The notes beneath the pieces are model-generated. The model did no database searches, had not been told where the DNA came from, and saw only the letters and a program-made list of their open reading frames with translations. A stretch of 64,000 bases of DNA from Dermacentor variabilis. Its lineage: Eukaryota; Arthropoda; Arachnida; Ixodida; Ixodidae. The DNA lies in assembly GCF_050947875.1 (NCBI RefSeq), contig NC_134568.1, forward strand, positions 207,044,352-207,108,351, written 5' to 3'. The position numbers and the translations under genes are program-made. This document shows, piece after piece, positions 32,665-44,261 of the stretch. Every line of letters begins with the position of its first letter. The first letter of the stretch is position 1.

Positions 32665-34404
32665 TTAAGTCATGCTAGCAAATACATGCACATTCGAAAT
32701 GATGAATCAGTCTTCCTGCATCCTGTTATGGAAGGTGAAGTAGTGTCAGTGATAAGAAATCTCAACAACAGCAGTAGCTGTGATATTGATGGCATCCAAA
32801 TTCGGCCAGTCAAGCATGTAGCTGATGTTATCACTCCCATACTTGCTTACATCTTTAACATCTGTTTAGTAACTGCAGCTTTTTTAAAAAAAAATGCAAT
32901 TAACGAAAGTCGTTGTCCTTTTTAAAAAGGGAGGTCGAAATGTTCTTGGTAATTACAGACCAATTTCAATTCTGCCAGTGTTCTCAAAAGCCTTTGAAAG
33001 AATGCTTCATCTAAGGCTGTCTAACTTCATTAATAAATTTAACCTGCTAACACCGTTTCAGTTTGGCTTCTGTAAAGGCAAATCAACTGAGTCTGCATTG
33101 CTCAAACAAAAAGAATATATAATAACACGGCTAGAAAACAAAGCTATTGTCATTGGTGTGTTTGTGGACTATTCGAGGGCTTTTGACCTCGTGGACCATA
33201 AAATACTGCTTAATAAATTACAGCACTATGGTATCCGAGGGAAAGCACTATAATTATTGAACTCTTATCTATCATTTAGGCAAGTGGTATTAATTAATGG
33301 TATGCAGTCTGAACCGAAACCTCTCGTGCGGTGTCCCTCAAGGAAGTACGCTAGGACCTTTACTCTTCAACATTTATATAAATGATATAATAAATATTAA
33401 CCATGATGCAAAGTTTGTCATCTATGCGGATGATGCAAGTCTGTTTTTTGCCAGTAATAACATTTCCGAACTTATTGATCAATCCAACGTTGCAATGAAA
33501 GCCCTCGAGGATTGGTCCATTGCTAATTCAATGAAGATAAACGAGGGTAAGACTAAGGCAGTCATTTTCAAACCAAAAAATGAACTTATCCCACCGCATG
33601 AAGATATTATTTTGAATTCACGTCCTGTAGAAATAATAGAGCAGTTCAAATGCGTAGGGGTTATATTTTCCTCCAATATGTCATGGGATCGTCACGTTAA
33701 TTACGTCTCAAACAAAATAGCTCAAATCACTGGTGCAATAGGTCGTTTAAAAAACATCTTACCTACACAAACTAATATGCTGATTTACAACTTAATCTTC
33801 AACTCGCATTTGAATTATTGCCACTTAGTTTGGGGTACCACAACCTTCACTAACCTTGAACGCATTCACCTAATCCAAAAAAGGTATGTGTATAATACGT
33901 CATACCGACATCCAAGTGCAGCTTTATTTAGTCATTCTAGAGTAATTAACGTACATAATCTCTATAAATATCATCCCAGTGTCATCTTTAAATCGGAAAT
34001 TAGGAATAATATAACCAATCTCAGGAAATTAGAACTAAAGAAAAAGATGTTAAGCTATCCAACAAGACATGGCGAGGAATGGATAGTACCGACACCTCGA
34101 CTTCTTAATCTCTTCTTAATGGTTATAGTCTCATTAATTTTGATTTGTTTTCTTGTTCGCGCGAGGAGCTTCATACTATGTGTCTAAATAACATGGCTTG
34201 AGTTTACTTGTGTGCACGTATTGCTGTTTCGTGTATACTTTAGTGATTACTTGATATACTTATCTGTTTGTTTGTTTTTTGTACAAGTTCCAGTACTGCC
34301 TCCCTGCTGAATTTTAGGTTTGTAGACTTGTCAAGCTGTCCTGGTGTAGCTTTTTTCTGCAACCCCTCCGTATTGTAAGATGGGAAAATAAAATTGAAAT
34401 TGAA
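32665..34404 (+). mobile_element. 5'-truncated LINE (CR1/L2-like) with decayed RT
   Basis: Encodes most of a non-LTR reverse transcriptase and its C-terminal part, and ends with AATAAAATTGAAATTGAA, a short repeated tail typical of CR1/L2-like elements. No endonuclease remains: the copy starts just before the RT (ESVFLHPVMEGEVVSVI). Confidence 0.8.
32686..34187 (+). pseudogene. LINE reverse transcriptase relic
   Basis: RT blocks in order: DIDGIQIRPVKHV (about 32785-32825), FKKGGRNVLGNYRPISILPV (near 32920), TPFQFGFCKGKSTESALL (near 33055), VFVDYSRAFDLVDHKILL (near 33165), CGVPQGSTLGPLLFNIYIND (near 33330), active-site YADDASLF (near 33425), then thumb and a C-terminal region to about 34187. 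Frames shift within an A tract near 32890 and again near 33300, and a stop lies at 33251-33253. The YADD catalytic pair is intact but the copy cannot make a full protein. Confidence 0.85.
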
Positions 34405-34968
34405 GTACTTATACTAAGAATGGCAAATTATTACTTTCATTCGTGTTCCTTGAGGTGCTTCTTTAAAGTTTTAAAGTTGTTTAAAGTTTCACCTAAGAAT
34501 TATGAGAAATTGTCTGAGCAGTTATTACTGCTATACATACATTAAACGCACCAGTGATCAGGCTATAATTTTATGTATCTCAGTATACGTTGCAAAACAC
34601 TTCACCCAATAGAATGACCTCACTACTAAAGGACGTTGCCTAATGAATCTCCTGCTGGAAAACTTTTTCTTCAAGTATATAAGCAGAGTTAAATGTAGTT
34701 ATTGCACTGATGAGAGGCTTTCTCTCTCTTTTTGTCTCCAATAGCATGCTGGGAGCTACACAGGGGAGTTACAAAGGGGCAAAACCCCACCCAAATGTTA
34801 AGTGTCTCGGTGACAAGAGGGCTCTCGTTGTGGCACCCTGTGGTAGCCGTGGTAGACTACGCTACACAGCATGCCGCTGCTATGGTGAAAGCCACATGCA
34901 ACAGGTGCAGCTATGTGTAGACTGTCAGAGCAAAGATGAACTAGTTTTTCTGTCTTTTTGAGATCGCA
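34405..34968. other. Intergenic, no gene seen
   Basis: Two overlapping frames at 34710-34961 lack recognisable features. Confidence 0.35.
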
Positions 34969-34974
34969 GACACA

Positions 34975-35021
<47 letters not shown>

Positions 35022-35022
35022 T
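34969..35022. repeat. (CA)n-(TA)n microsatellite
   Basis: About 20 CA units followed by four to five TA units. Confidence 0.95.
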
Positions 35023-35264
35023 CATTTATTTAACTCAAAATTAGCAATAATGGTATTACTGCAAATGTTCACAATATCAGCCAATAGCTGTTGGTGCGCA
35101 TTGCTGCTTGCGATGACACTGCATGATGACGTGGAGGCTATAGCAGGTGATTTTCGCTGTGTTTGCCACAATATTGTAGATTCCTTGCTGTATGCAGTGC
35201 AGTAATATTTGGCTCACATGTTCACAGGAGCCCCTCCTACACATCGGCAATGTTTTCTTACTAT

Positions 35265-35376
35265 GTTAAATGTTTCAGGGCCCCTTCAATATAGTTCACT
35301 GACATAAAATTGTTGCAAAAAAGCATACCATGAGAGGTACTCTGTATGACAAAAAGTTGTTTCAGGGACCCTTTAA
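35265..35376 (-). repeat. Two right-end fragments with TTAAAGGG(T/G)CCCTGAAAC
   Basis: On the minus strand, GTTAAAGGGTCCCTGAAAC at 35376 and TTGAAGGGGCCCTGAAAC at about 35291 are two same-orientation copies of one element end, related in form to the TTAAAGGG families. No left ends found. Confidence 0.35.
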
Positions 35377-35378
35377 CA

Positions 35379-35525
35379 TTCATTCCAAACTACGTTGAGT
35401 GAGACTAATCATGGCAACTAACATGAATTAACAAATCAGACAGACGACCAGACTCGTCCTGTAAGGTATGTCTGTTCGTGTTAGTTGCTGTGATTAGTCT
35501 CACTCAGCACAGTTCAGAATGAATC
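35379..35525. repeat. 147-bp foldback (inverted repeat) element
   Basis: The left arm ATTCATTCCAAACTACG-TTGAGTGAGACTAATCA pairs with the right arm across about 52 bp with few mismatches, around a centre of roughly 45 bp. As RNA it would form a long hairpin. Confidence 0.7.
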
Positions 35526-35967
35526 ATCCCCAACTAGCCCAGTTCCCCGCTTTACCCTATAACATATTTCTTGAGCAAAAAGCTCCATCCTTTTAGGGGT
35601 TTCTGATCAATGGTTTGCAAATACATTTCTTCAAGAAAGAATGGTATGCATAAAGGACGCGTAAGCTTCTCGCAAATATCCAAGTCAGTGTTGTGTCACC
35701 AAGGAAAAGTGGGCATGCCACAAGGTATGTGCCGAAGATACTGTAGCTGTCCTTGCTTCCAGAGCTTGATAAATTAGCGTGAAGGTAGTGAGTGAACAGC
35801 ATGCTGAAAACACAATGGAATAGATATTCGAATAAACCTGCTCAGGAGGGAAGCATCTTCTAATTTAGTTGGTACAAGAAATACACATAGTCATCAAAGC
35901 GCTAGTATTGTATGGAGAGCAAGAGGACTTGTACAGTTAAGACTATTTGGTAAAATCAGACCTCTAG
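35526..35967 (+). other. Upstream of the zinc-finger ORF
   Basis: AT-rich, intron-like. It ends in ACCTCTAG at 35967, a possible splice acceptor but with a weak pyrimidine tract. Confidence 0.4.
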
Positions 35968-36978
35968 GGCACACTTGGCATGTGGCCACAGATGGGAAGT
36001 GCTGGTGACGAAAGCTTTGTAGGGGTTCTTCTGCCACTGGGTGTTGATGGGGGCTGTGCAGGATTTGACCCTCGACAGCACCTGGCCAACTTTCACGCCA
36101 CTGCCCCTCCAGCAGCCAGCAGCGTGCCCCAACCAGTGGTGCAGAACTCTGAGGAGGCTGCTCACCAGGGTCTCAAAGCAGTCAAGTCACAGCCACGCAG
36201 CTCCCTGACAACGCTCAAGATTCCACAGGTGCCAGCAAGCGACTTTGGCCGCAGCCTGGGGTCGGCTCCTGTTGCCTTCCCGGGCATTGAGCCACACAAG
36301 GCGGCGGCTGCACCTGCCCAGAAAGTGGAAGCGTCAGTGGCTTCCGAGAGCCCCAAAGGGGACAAACTGTGGCCCTGCCCATCTTGCAAGGTGCCTTTCA
36401 AGGCAGCCTCTGAGCTGCAGCAGCACTTAGGCCAGCACACGCGCTCAGAGCGAGCCGTTGGGGCAGTGCCCTGTGAAGTGTGTGGAAAGTTGTTTGCTTC
36501 AGCGGAGCGAGTCCGAGCTCACGTGCGGGCAGCTCACGGTGAGAAGGCCTGCGCCTGTGACATCTGTGGCAGCGGCTTCAGCTACCGGTGCAAGTTGCTG
36601 GATCACATGCGGACGCACACGGGTGACAAGCCGTTCCGGTGCGAGGTGTGTGGGAAGAGCTTCTCGCAGAAGAACCACCTGACGCGCCATGCCATGATCC
36701 ACACGGGTGAGCGGCCGTTCCCGTGCGACTTCTGTGGGCGGGGCTTCTACCGCAAGGACAAGCTGGCCCGGCACCGGCGCGTGCACACAGGTGAGCGCCC
36801 CCACGTTTGCCTAGTGTGCGGCAAGAGCTACGGCCGCCGAGAGAAGCTGGCGCGCCACCTGCGAGCTCATGCGGGCGAGCGGCCCTTCGGCTGCTCCCAG
36901 TGCGGCCGCCGGTTCCTCGAGCCCCGGGACTTGAGCCGACACAAATGCGCCGCCCCCCCTTGTTCCAGTGGGCAGCAG

Positions 36979-37022
<44 letters not shown>

Positions 37023-37179
37023 AGCCGAGAGCCTCCTGCTCCTCGCCGGGGGTGGTCCCCTCGCGGGGCTCTACCAGCGGCTCCAGCAGCAAGGTGCCGG
37101 CAGCACCACCGCCAATGCCCCCCCAGCTGGGCAGCCCCAACCAGACAACCCCTTTCGGCCCCGGCAGCTTCAAACCTGA
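35968..37179 (+). CDS. C2H2 zinc-finger protein with glutamine tract (last exon)
   Basis: A GC-rich open frame; the first Met is at 35980, giving 399 residues, but the frame is also open back to 35968 after an AG, so this may be the last exon of a longer protein. Residues 1-130 are low-complexity, Ala/Pro/Ser-rich. Seven fingers follow at about 132-325, each C-x2-C-x12-H-x3-H except the last, which ends H-x-C. Fingers 3-7 are joined by TGEKP-type linkers (HTGDKPF, HTGERPF, HTGERPH, HAGERPF), the usual mark of sequence-specific DNA binding. A tract of about 17 Gln (interrupted once by His) at about 332-350 comes next, then a Gly/Pro/Gln tail. Probably a nuclear transcription factor; orthology not assignable by eye. 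TGA at 37177-37179. Confidence 0.85.
36972..37022 (+). repeat. CAG trinucleotide tract inside the zinc-finger gene
   Basis: About 16 CAG codons in frame, broken once by CAC. Length is likely polymorphic. Other frames give Ser or Ala runs that are not real proteins. Confidence 0.95.
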
Positions 37180-40100
37180 CTGGCAGCCGCCTGCCAGTCT
37201 GGCCAGTCCCCGCCACTGACTGTGAGAGTGCCGCCTGCATCTGCTGCAGCTCGGAAATTATTTTCCCGTACTAGCCGGACTTGCGTGTCTTTGGGCACTG
37301 GAGGGTGTCACTCTGTGCCTGCACTTAGTAGGTGCGACGGCCCCATACCCCACAGGGCAGGGCTTATCACCAGCTGACCTCTTGCAGCCATTGCAATTCA
37401 TTATGTGTTTTGCTCAAGTTTTGTTTCCTAGAAGAGATGTACGCATGAGCAGAAGATGAACAGTTGTGTGCTGCGAGAATTACATCCTTTAATGAAGTGA
37501 TACACGTGTGGAAATGTATGCAGACTTGAATGTCCAGGTTTTTATTTTTCTGCTTTTATCCTTTTAGCCTTGCATTGTCACGCCTTTGTAAAAAAATCTT
37601 CTAGTAGACATATGTCCTCTTGCGTGTAGTCGTAATGCTCAATTTTTTTTATGTGTAATGTTCATTTCCTGGTACTGTTCTCTGTCAAAGTCAGTACGTC
37701 AGGTAACTGTATGGATGGATCATTAAGGAAAAACATACTCATATGTAGAAGATGCACCAATTTTGATTTCCTGCCTTTTTCATTCTGCACGTTTGAGTGT
37801 GCATCTGTGTGTGTAAAAATTTCAAAATGATCACCATGCAGGAATGTAGTCACAGGCCCTGTTGGGACTGCCATCATCTACTTAATTCACTAAAATGTTT
37901 ATGTACAGGATGATTGTGCTAGTTTTCCTTGCTTTCTTGGCCTCCACCCCCATGAAAGCACAATCTGTGGACTGTAGTGGTTGTGCATGATTCCAACAGA
38001 TAATTGAATTACTTTGTTAGTTTAAACATTGTCGTAGAGCAGCATGGAAACATGACCCCTTTGTGTTTCCTGCCATGCCTACTCGGCAAATTCTGCCACA
38101 CGTGCTTTTACATGGTAGAGCATGAAGACATCGTCATGGCATGGCTTCATCTTGTACTGCATAGTGTCATGCACTATGCTTTTGTTTAGCTGGTGTGGAA
38201 GCCAATGAAAGATCACATGCAGCGTGGCATTGAAGCTGCTGACAGTTACCCTAGGTGTTAGTCAAGAAAGTGCGGCTTGTGAGGACTGACTTGTGTAGTG
38301 TAACGGAGGCATGAGTGTCTGCCCTGTCATTTTCTTTGTTATTATCAAGCGTTATAAGCGAAAACAACTTTATGTACGTTGACCACATTGATGTTATAGT
38401 TTCTTTCTTCACATTTCTTGTACAAAGAAAGGAGACACAAGGTGGAGCAAGTTTCTGAAATATGAGTGTTTTTGTGAATTGGTCAAGTTTGCATGGGTAT
38501 ATACAGAAATGGTGCTGAACAGAATGAGCACCCTTCAAAAGCATTTATAAAAGTGGCTCGCCAACTCTTCTTTAGGTGGCGTTAATTGTAGCCCAAATAA
38601 GACTTGTTGCATAAAGACATCTGCTGTACTGTTGTCACATGGTAACAACAGCCATGTGAAGTAAGCCAATAGAATTGAGCTGTAGTGGTGATCTTCGACA
38701 GGATGAGCACCAACTGAATGCTTACAAAGGACAGGGTGGGTGCCTCGCCTCACTCACCAAAGGTACTCGCCAGCCTCACCAAAGGTACTTCTGGGCATGC
38801 ACTGAGGCATGCAGCTTATGTGAGCCGATTTCAGGTTCTGTTCTTGCACATGTGCTTGTCCATGCACTCTTCCTCTACCAGGTAGGTAATCCCCCTAATA
38901 TGGAGTGCTTGATGTCAGTTCGGTGCCTGTGATACACACTACAAGGGTTAGTTTTTGACCACCTGCCCACTAAGAAAATAAAGAAAAGTTGCCTGTGGAA
39001 GCAGCTTATGTTCTCTGCAACATACAGACCATGGAAAAAGCATGAATAGTGGCATAGCCAGTTTCTTCTTTCTTGAAGTGTTTTCATGCACCTACAACAA
39101 TATTGAAATGCTCTGGGTTTAACCAGCAATGCATTAGTTGATGTTGGCTAACATTACTTAACAGCACTGCTGAAAACAGCCATTATGCAGTGGTGCAGTC
39201 AGTACCAGTGTCTTCATTTCTCAAATAGAATAAAATAACTGCGATATTGGCACCATGACCCCCCCCCCCCCCAAATAGAAACAGCTAAATTTGTGTTGGA
39301 GAGCCCCTACAACTATGTAGCCAATGTTCTTGCAAGGGAAAAACATGACAAACTTGCATTTGTTCAATGTGAATGGAATTAAAATAACACTAATGCTGCA
39401 GGCTGTGAGAAGAGAGTTGCCACTGGAATTTTAGCTGTCTTCCTTGTGTAGTTTGGAGTATATAATTTGACATTTACTCTCAGTGTTAAGTGCATCTGGT
39501 GCAAGCATAATGTGGCTGCCTTGTGACTAATTTTATTGCTCCAGCTAAAAAGCAAGCTTCTCTGCTTGCTGTATACCAAGATGCACATGCATGATTAATG
39601 CCCATGAGCTGTTAGTATGATTGGTGGAGCGGTATTGGCATCTTCAGGGGATCACCAGTGAAAAGCACCCATCTACACTTTGTCAGGTTTTTCTGTTTGC
39701 ACGGGTAGCTTCTATTTGACGCGAATGGGTCGGCTTGTGCTTGCCTAAACATTTTCTCCTGGGTAAAGCTTTGCAGCGGTACTGCTCAGTGGCGTAGCAG
39801 TGTTGATACTCATTGGCCAAGTATGCCTGCATACAAAAGGTTGCAGACTGGCATAGGCAAAAAACTGTTTTTGTACACAAACTAAGTTAATACCTTGGCA
39901 TTTAATAGTGTTTGTGTACAAGCATAAGCAACGCTTGTCGTATCCTGGCAGTGTGCCAAGGTGTTGAAACAAATCTGCCCTGTGTTATGCCTGTAGCTTT
40001 TGACTACAGGTGTGTTGCATTTTCATGGACATACTCGTCACTTATTTACTGAAAACAAAATATAAAGTGCGATATTGTGCCACCGTCCTTAGGCTTGCAC

Positions 40101-41514
40101 AATTCAATTGCCTTCCTGAACTTGCTCCTTGAGGTGCTCTACAGTGCCCTTCTGTCAGTGTTGCAGCATGCAATGTCATTTGCCTTGAATTAATGCAGGC
40201 ATAATGAAAAACAATGTGTGTTTTAGTTGGTGTGTGTGCTGGCACTGTTCTAATGCAAAGTTGTACACTCTGCGTGGGGCATGAATGTCCTTTCCCTCAA
40301 GTGCTGGGAAGTAGCTGCATGTGCACTTTTTCCTTCTCTCTCTTTTTTCTAAAGTGGCTGCCTGCTCTGCTATGCTAAGGCATTCCGCTGCTGACTACAA
40401 AGTTACGAGTTTGCTTTGGGAAAGTCTCGACTGTGTTCTGGTGTTGGGGATGTGGAAGTATGCTTGAGGTAAGCTTAGAGTTTTCAAGTGCGCTGTAAGA
40501 GAACCCCAGGTGGTCAAAATTAATATTGGTGATCAAAATTATAATTGAGTGCCTCCTACTACGGCATCTCTGGTAGTCCAGATGTTTCTTTGCGACCATG
40601 CATTTAGAAATGCAATAGGAATTTTTTGCATTTGGACATGTTGAACACCATTATCAATAGAATCTAGTCTTATGCTGGGGTGCTGCATAAATACACAAAT
40701 GTAGTTAATAAACCACAGCGGTGCTGTATGTAGTGCAGAAAATTGAGCTGGCTTGCAAGGTCTGTACTTCACAGCGCTCCTTGCACTTGTGGGAAAGGTT
40801 GTGTGGGCCTTGCACAAACAGTGTTAGGTGCTGCATTAACTCATGTTTCAAAAACCATTAAACATTGCTGACAAATTGCAGATACCTGCTTTTTCTCCCC
40901 CACATTCTCTGCTAGCCAGTCAGCCAAAGATGAACCACTACAAAGGTGCTTGCACTATTGCAGAGGAGAATTGTGCCAAACGTTTGTTATGGCTTGTGTT
41001 TGTGTGATTTACATGGTTTTCTAGTGTGTTGCTTTCTTGCTACTTCTTTGTATTATGGAGGCAGTCCTTGTCAGATTCTTTTTTTTCCCTCTTTTCAAAG
41101 CATGCCCATCTACATTTTTCATTGCAATAGAAATCATGTTGTAGAAACAATAAACAAGACATTTAAAGCACATGTAATATTGTCTTTCTTGTGGGGGTAT
41201 GAACCATTTGAAGCAGATTGACAAGAAAGCCAAAAAGAAAAACTTTTTTTTGCTGTTTTAATTGTAAACGAGGAATAAAAACGAGTAAAATATTTGTGGC
41301 AGAACTATTCTCACGATGACTGTCGACGGTAATGCGTTAGCATTGAATCAATATAGCGACACAGCGGGCGCTTTTCCGTTGTTATTTTCATCCGAGAAAG
41401 CGCACTTTCGGACGTTTCTCCAGCGCCATTTTCGATGCAATGAATGAATACGCGCCGTAGTGTGCGTAGTACGTGGTTTATATGGTGACGGTAGCTTCCG
41501 TCGTGAGCGCGTCA
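37180..41514 (+). other. Long 3' flank / presumed 3' UTR of the zinc-finger gene
   Basis: No gene recognised in 4.3 kb. AATAAA-like signals lie near 38978, 39227, 41147 and 41273; which is used cannot be told. At about 40485-40575 there is a diverged Ruka-like SINE fragment (AGAGAACCCCAGGTGGTCAA). A C tract sits at 39259-39270. Confidence 0.4.
40485..40575 (+). mobile_element. Ruka-like SINE fragment
   Basis: Body fragment only: GTAAGAGAACCCCAGGTGGTCAAAA and CTCCTACTACGGCATC match the SINE at 15246-15489; head and tail absent. Confidence 0.6.
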
Positions 41515-43606
41515 TTAAAGGGAAGCTGAAGAGTCTGTCGAATTCAATAAGACGCTCATATACGGATGCGGGAACCTTATAAACCATGAAGGTAAAATTT
41601 TGGGGAATTTTCACTTGGGAGCGACGCAATCGTCGGTTAAAATTGCGCTGTAGCTCCGCCCCCCGTCGAGCGCCGCGCGCTGCTGCTGACGCTGACGATG
41701 CGAGCGGAGACCGGAAACCGCGGCTTAGTGACGTCAACACTGGTGTTCCGCTCCTTCGCAGTCTCCGTGACCGTGCCTGACCGGGCTTATTTCTGCATGC
41801 GCGCCGTCCTAATCTGCTTCGCTCGACCCTAAATTCCTTTATTTGTGTGTATATAGGAGTGGTAGTTGACGTGCGCAGCATCAATTGAAATAGTAGGCCG
41901 ATCATGCCGGCGTTCTGTGCAGCCTACGCTTGCACGAACACCAGCGGCCGTGGTGATATTCCGATGTTCCGTTAGTTCCTGCAAGACAAGAAGCTTTCAG
42001 CTAAGGGGGAGGCTGCTGTGAAGCGAAACAACTTCAAGCGCTCAAGAACAACAGTGTTGTGCTCTAACTACTTCCGTGACGATTACTACCGGAGTTTATC
42101 AATAATGCATGCTTTGGGTTCTAAAAAAAAATAGATAGCACGCTGAACGGAAGGTGCATGTTTATCGCCCACCCTTGACGCAGGTTTCATCACCAAGCAC
42201 CGCGAATTTTCTATTCGCACGTGTGTTGTGAAACAGCCTGCATGCAGCTACCATAACGCAGTGCAAGCGTAAAGTTTGCATGTGTTGGAAAGCCTGCTCA
42301 CGCCAAGACGCTGCGCTCCCCCTTCTCTCGCACACATGAGAAACCGACCATCTCACGTAGCCGACGCAATTCGCCGGTTACGAGTAGCGTGCGGATGGCG
42401 CGCTGATGAAGGTTCTATACTACACGTGCTACAACAGCCGGTAAACTTTTGCCGCGTTTAAACCGTCTGTGTAGATTGCCGACAGCTTTGGGGCAGCGCA
42501 CAAATGCTGAAGATCGCATCACCGCTTACGTTCTACGAGGAGGCATGCAGGAACATAACACTACAGTTGTTTGCCCGGAAACGTACTCACTGGAACGCTG
42601 AATACAGCTTAGCAAAAAACATATTCGCCAAAGAACATTTCCAGCACAAGGAGATGCTAACACTTCGCCTTCGTTCGCGTGGAAAGAAGTGCTTGCACCA
42701 GCATTTTTTGCTTCTTGGAGAGGCCGGCTCTTCACAATCGGCTCGTACATGTAGTATGTGCAAGTATGTAGGTACGTGTAGTATGTAAAAGTATAAACCC
42801 CTTACAAGTGATCTTGCACGCGACAGCGCTACAAGCCAGGCGATGGCTGTCGCGTTCACTCGTCGTCTGCAAGCCGAACTCCACGCGAGCGACGACTTCC
42901 CGGTATGAGGGCAGCAATATACGTGCCGAAACTAGCGTGACGCATGCTTTATCAATTTAAGTTGATGTATTTTACTGAAGAAGGAGCATAAAATATTTCT
43001 GAAGGGCACTAGGTTCTTGCACGTGTAAAATTCAATAGTTTGCTCGTTCCGTGCGACAAACAGTAGTATTTGAGTTATGTAGATCCAGTTTCGGCTTCGC
43101 ACAATTGGATAGTCACTCATAGAATTTCCGAGCGACGAGTTCCAGATTTCTAGAAACGAGCGATCGAGCGACAACACCGAGCGATTTGTTCAAGCGACGG
43201 CCCGTTTTGTCGCTCGAAGCCGTCGCCCGTCACCTTCGTGCGCAAAATCGCTCTCGTAGAGTTTGGACTTAACGCCGAACTCCTCAGAGAAACGCAAGCT
43301 CTCGAAAATTTCCATGACCGTCTCAGCAAAACACCACCAAACTACTTTGCACTGTGCTTCGTGTGTAGCGGCAGCAGTCGGTCCGGACGAACACCATTGT
43401 TGACGTCACGAGGCGCCCGACCAATCACAGGCGGAAACGAGGCGCGCGAGCTGGGCGTGTCTGCTGCTGCACTTTTCGTCGAATTAAAATATGTTTGCGC
43501 TTTCTTTCGCTCAATTTCGATGCGACATTCGAATTCAGAGGGTTGAAAACCACGGCGTACTGCTCTTCACTCAGTTTTTCTGGAAAACCTTTCAGCTTCC
43601 CTTTAA
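41515..43606. mobile_element. 2.09-kb TTAA-bordered Kolobok-like element carrying a THAP relic
   Basis: Left TTAAAGGGAAGCTGAA and right TTCAGCTTCCCTTTAA are perfect 16-bp inverted repeats with TTAA at each border. The pairing continues inside: GTGACGTCAACACTGGTGTTC about 213 bp from the left end mirrors its complement about 209 bp from the right end, so the two ends belong to one element. The ends are CpG-rich, perhaps with promoter activity. A THAP-domain relic lies at 41904-42134. The rest of a transposase is not recognisable. Confidence 0.7.
41904..42134 (+). pseudogene. THAP-domain relic inside the TTAA element
   Basis: From ATG: MPAFCAAYACTNTSGRGDIP (the Cys-x4-Cys start of a THAP zinc finger), an in-frame TAG at 41973, then [21 protein letters not shown], matching the NF...VLCS.HF end of the domain. 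The final zinc-binding His is replaced by Tyr. Frame ends at 42132-42134. THAP fingers are DNA-binding C2CH modules found in P-element and Kolobok transposases and in host proteins derived from them. Confidence 0.6.
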
Positions 43607-43645
43607 GAACAGCTCGCTTCCTTGGCACTGTTTCTACTCTTCGTC

Positions 43646-43795
43646 ATGAGTTGCTGCGCCTATGGTTGCTGTATTCGTTTCAGTAAAGGAAAAAGGCTTT
43701 TTACGCTGCCGTCTGGCAAGCTTGGTGTGGAGCGGAGAAAGACATGGATGCACCAGATCGGTCGCACAAACTTCGCCGTTTGCACGCCGTTGTGA
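43646..43795 (+). pseudogene. Second THAP-like N-terminus, outside the TTAA element
   Basis: ATG opens MSCCAYGCCIRFSKGKRLF and continues RRKTWMHQIGRTNF, the first half of a THAP finger (C-x4-C, W, NF spacing). TGA occurs at 43793. A C-x4-C followed by a small hydrophobic stretch in a shifted frame near 43880-43905 could be the lost second half. It begins 40 bp past the right end of the 41515-43606 element. It could be a first exon of a host THAP gene or part of another element copy. Confidence 0.4.
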
Positions 43796-43799
43796 GCTA

Positions 43800-44261
43800 A
43801 GTAGGAGGTTTCTAAATAACTGTTCCGGAGGTATTTATTCCCAAGCTTTCACACCGCACAATGTAACCGCGGATGTCGTGCGCTCCTTCGTTGTGCACCA
43901 TGTCGATGCATTTTTTCTTCCTTGAGCAGTAGTGTGCACTCTTTTTTACATTGTTTGGCGAATATCACAGGAAAATTTGTTCGTCACGCGAAAAGTGTAA
44001 TGCCGTGTATCTGTACAAAAAGATGCGTAATTTCCGAAGTTGAGACATTTAATCAACAGTGTAAATGTAGATGATTGGTAGCTCTATAAGCGATATGGAA
44101 CAATTGAAACAAAAAATATGAAAATGATTAAGGAGAATACTCATAGGATACATAGGGCTCCATAGAAAATGCATGGGGGAGCTAAGAGTAGGGGCGGGCC
44201 AGCTTGAATTTTGGGGGTATGCAGCATAGGCGCCGACTATTAGTGGGGGGGGGGGGTCGAT
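43800..44261. other. Intergenic; GGCGCCGACT repeat at 44229
   Basis: Short G-rich repeat with a G tract at 44245-44256, like the block at 19599. No gene. Confidence 0.35.

Noticed and set aside
36578..37240. 220-residue minus-strand ORF
   Set aside because: Shadow of the GC-rich zinc-finger gene; its Ala run is the CAG tract read in another frame.
36807..37274. 155-residue plus-strand ORF
   Set aside because: Second frame of the zinc-finger exon with a poly-Ala artefact; no fingers.
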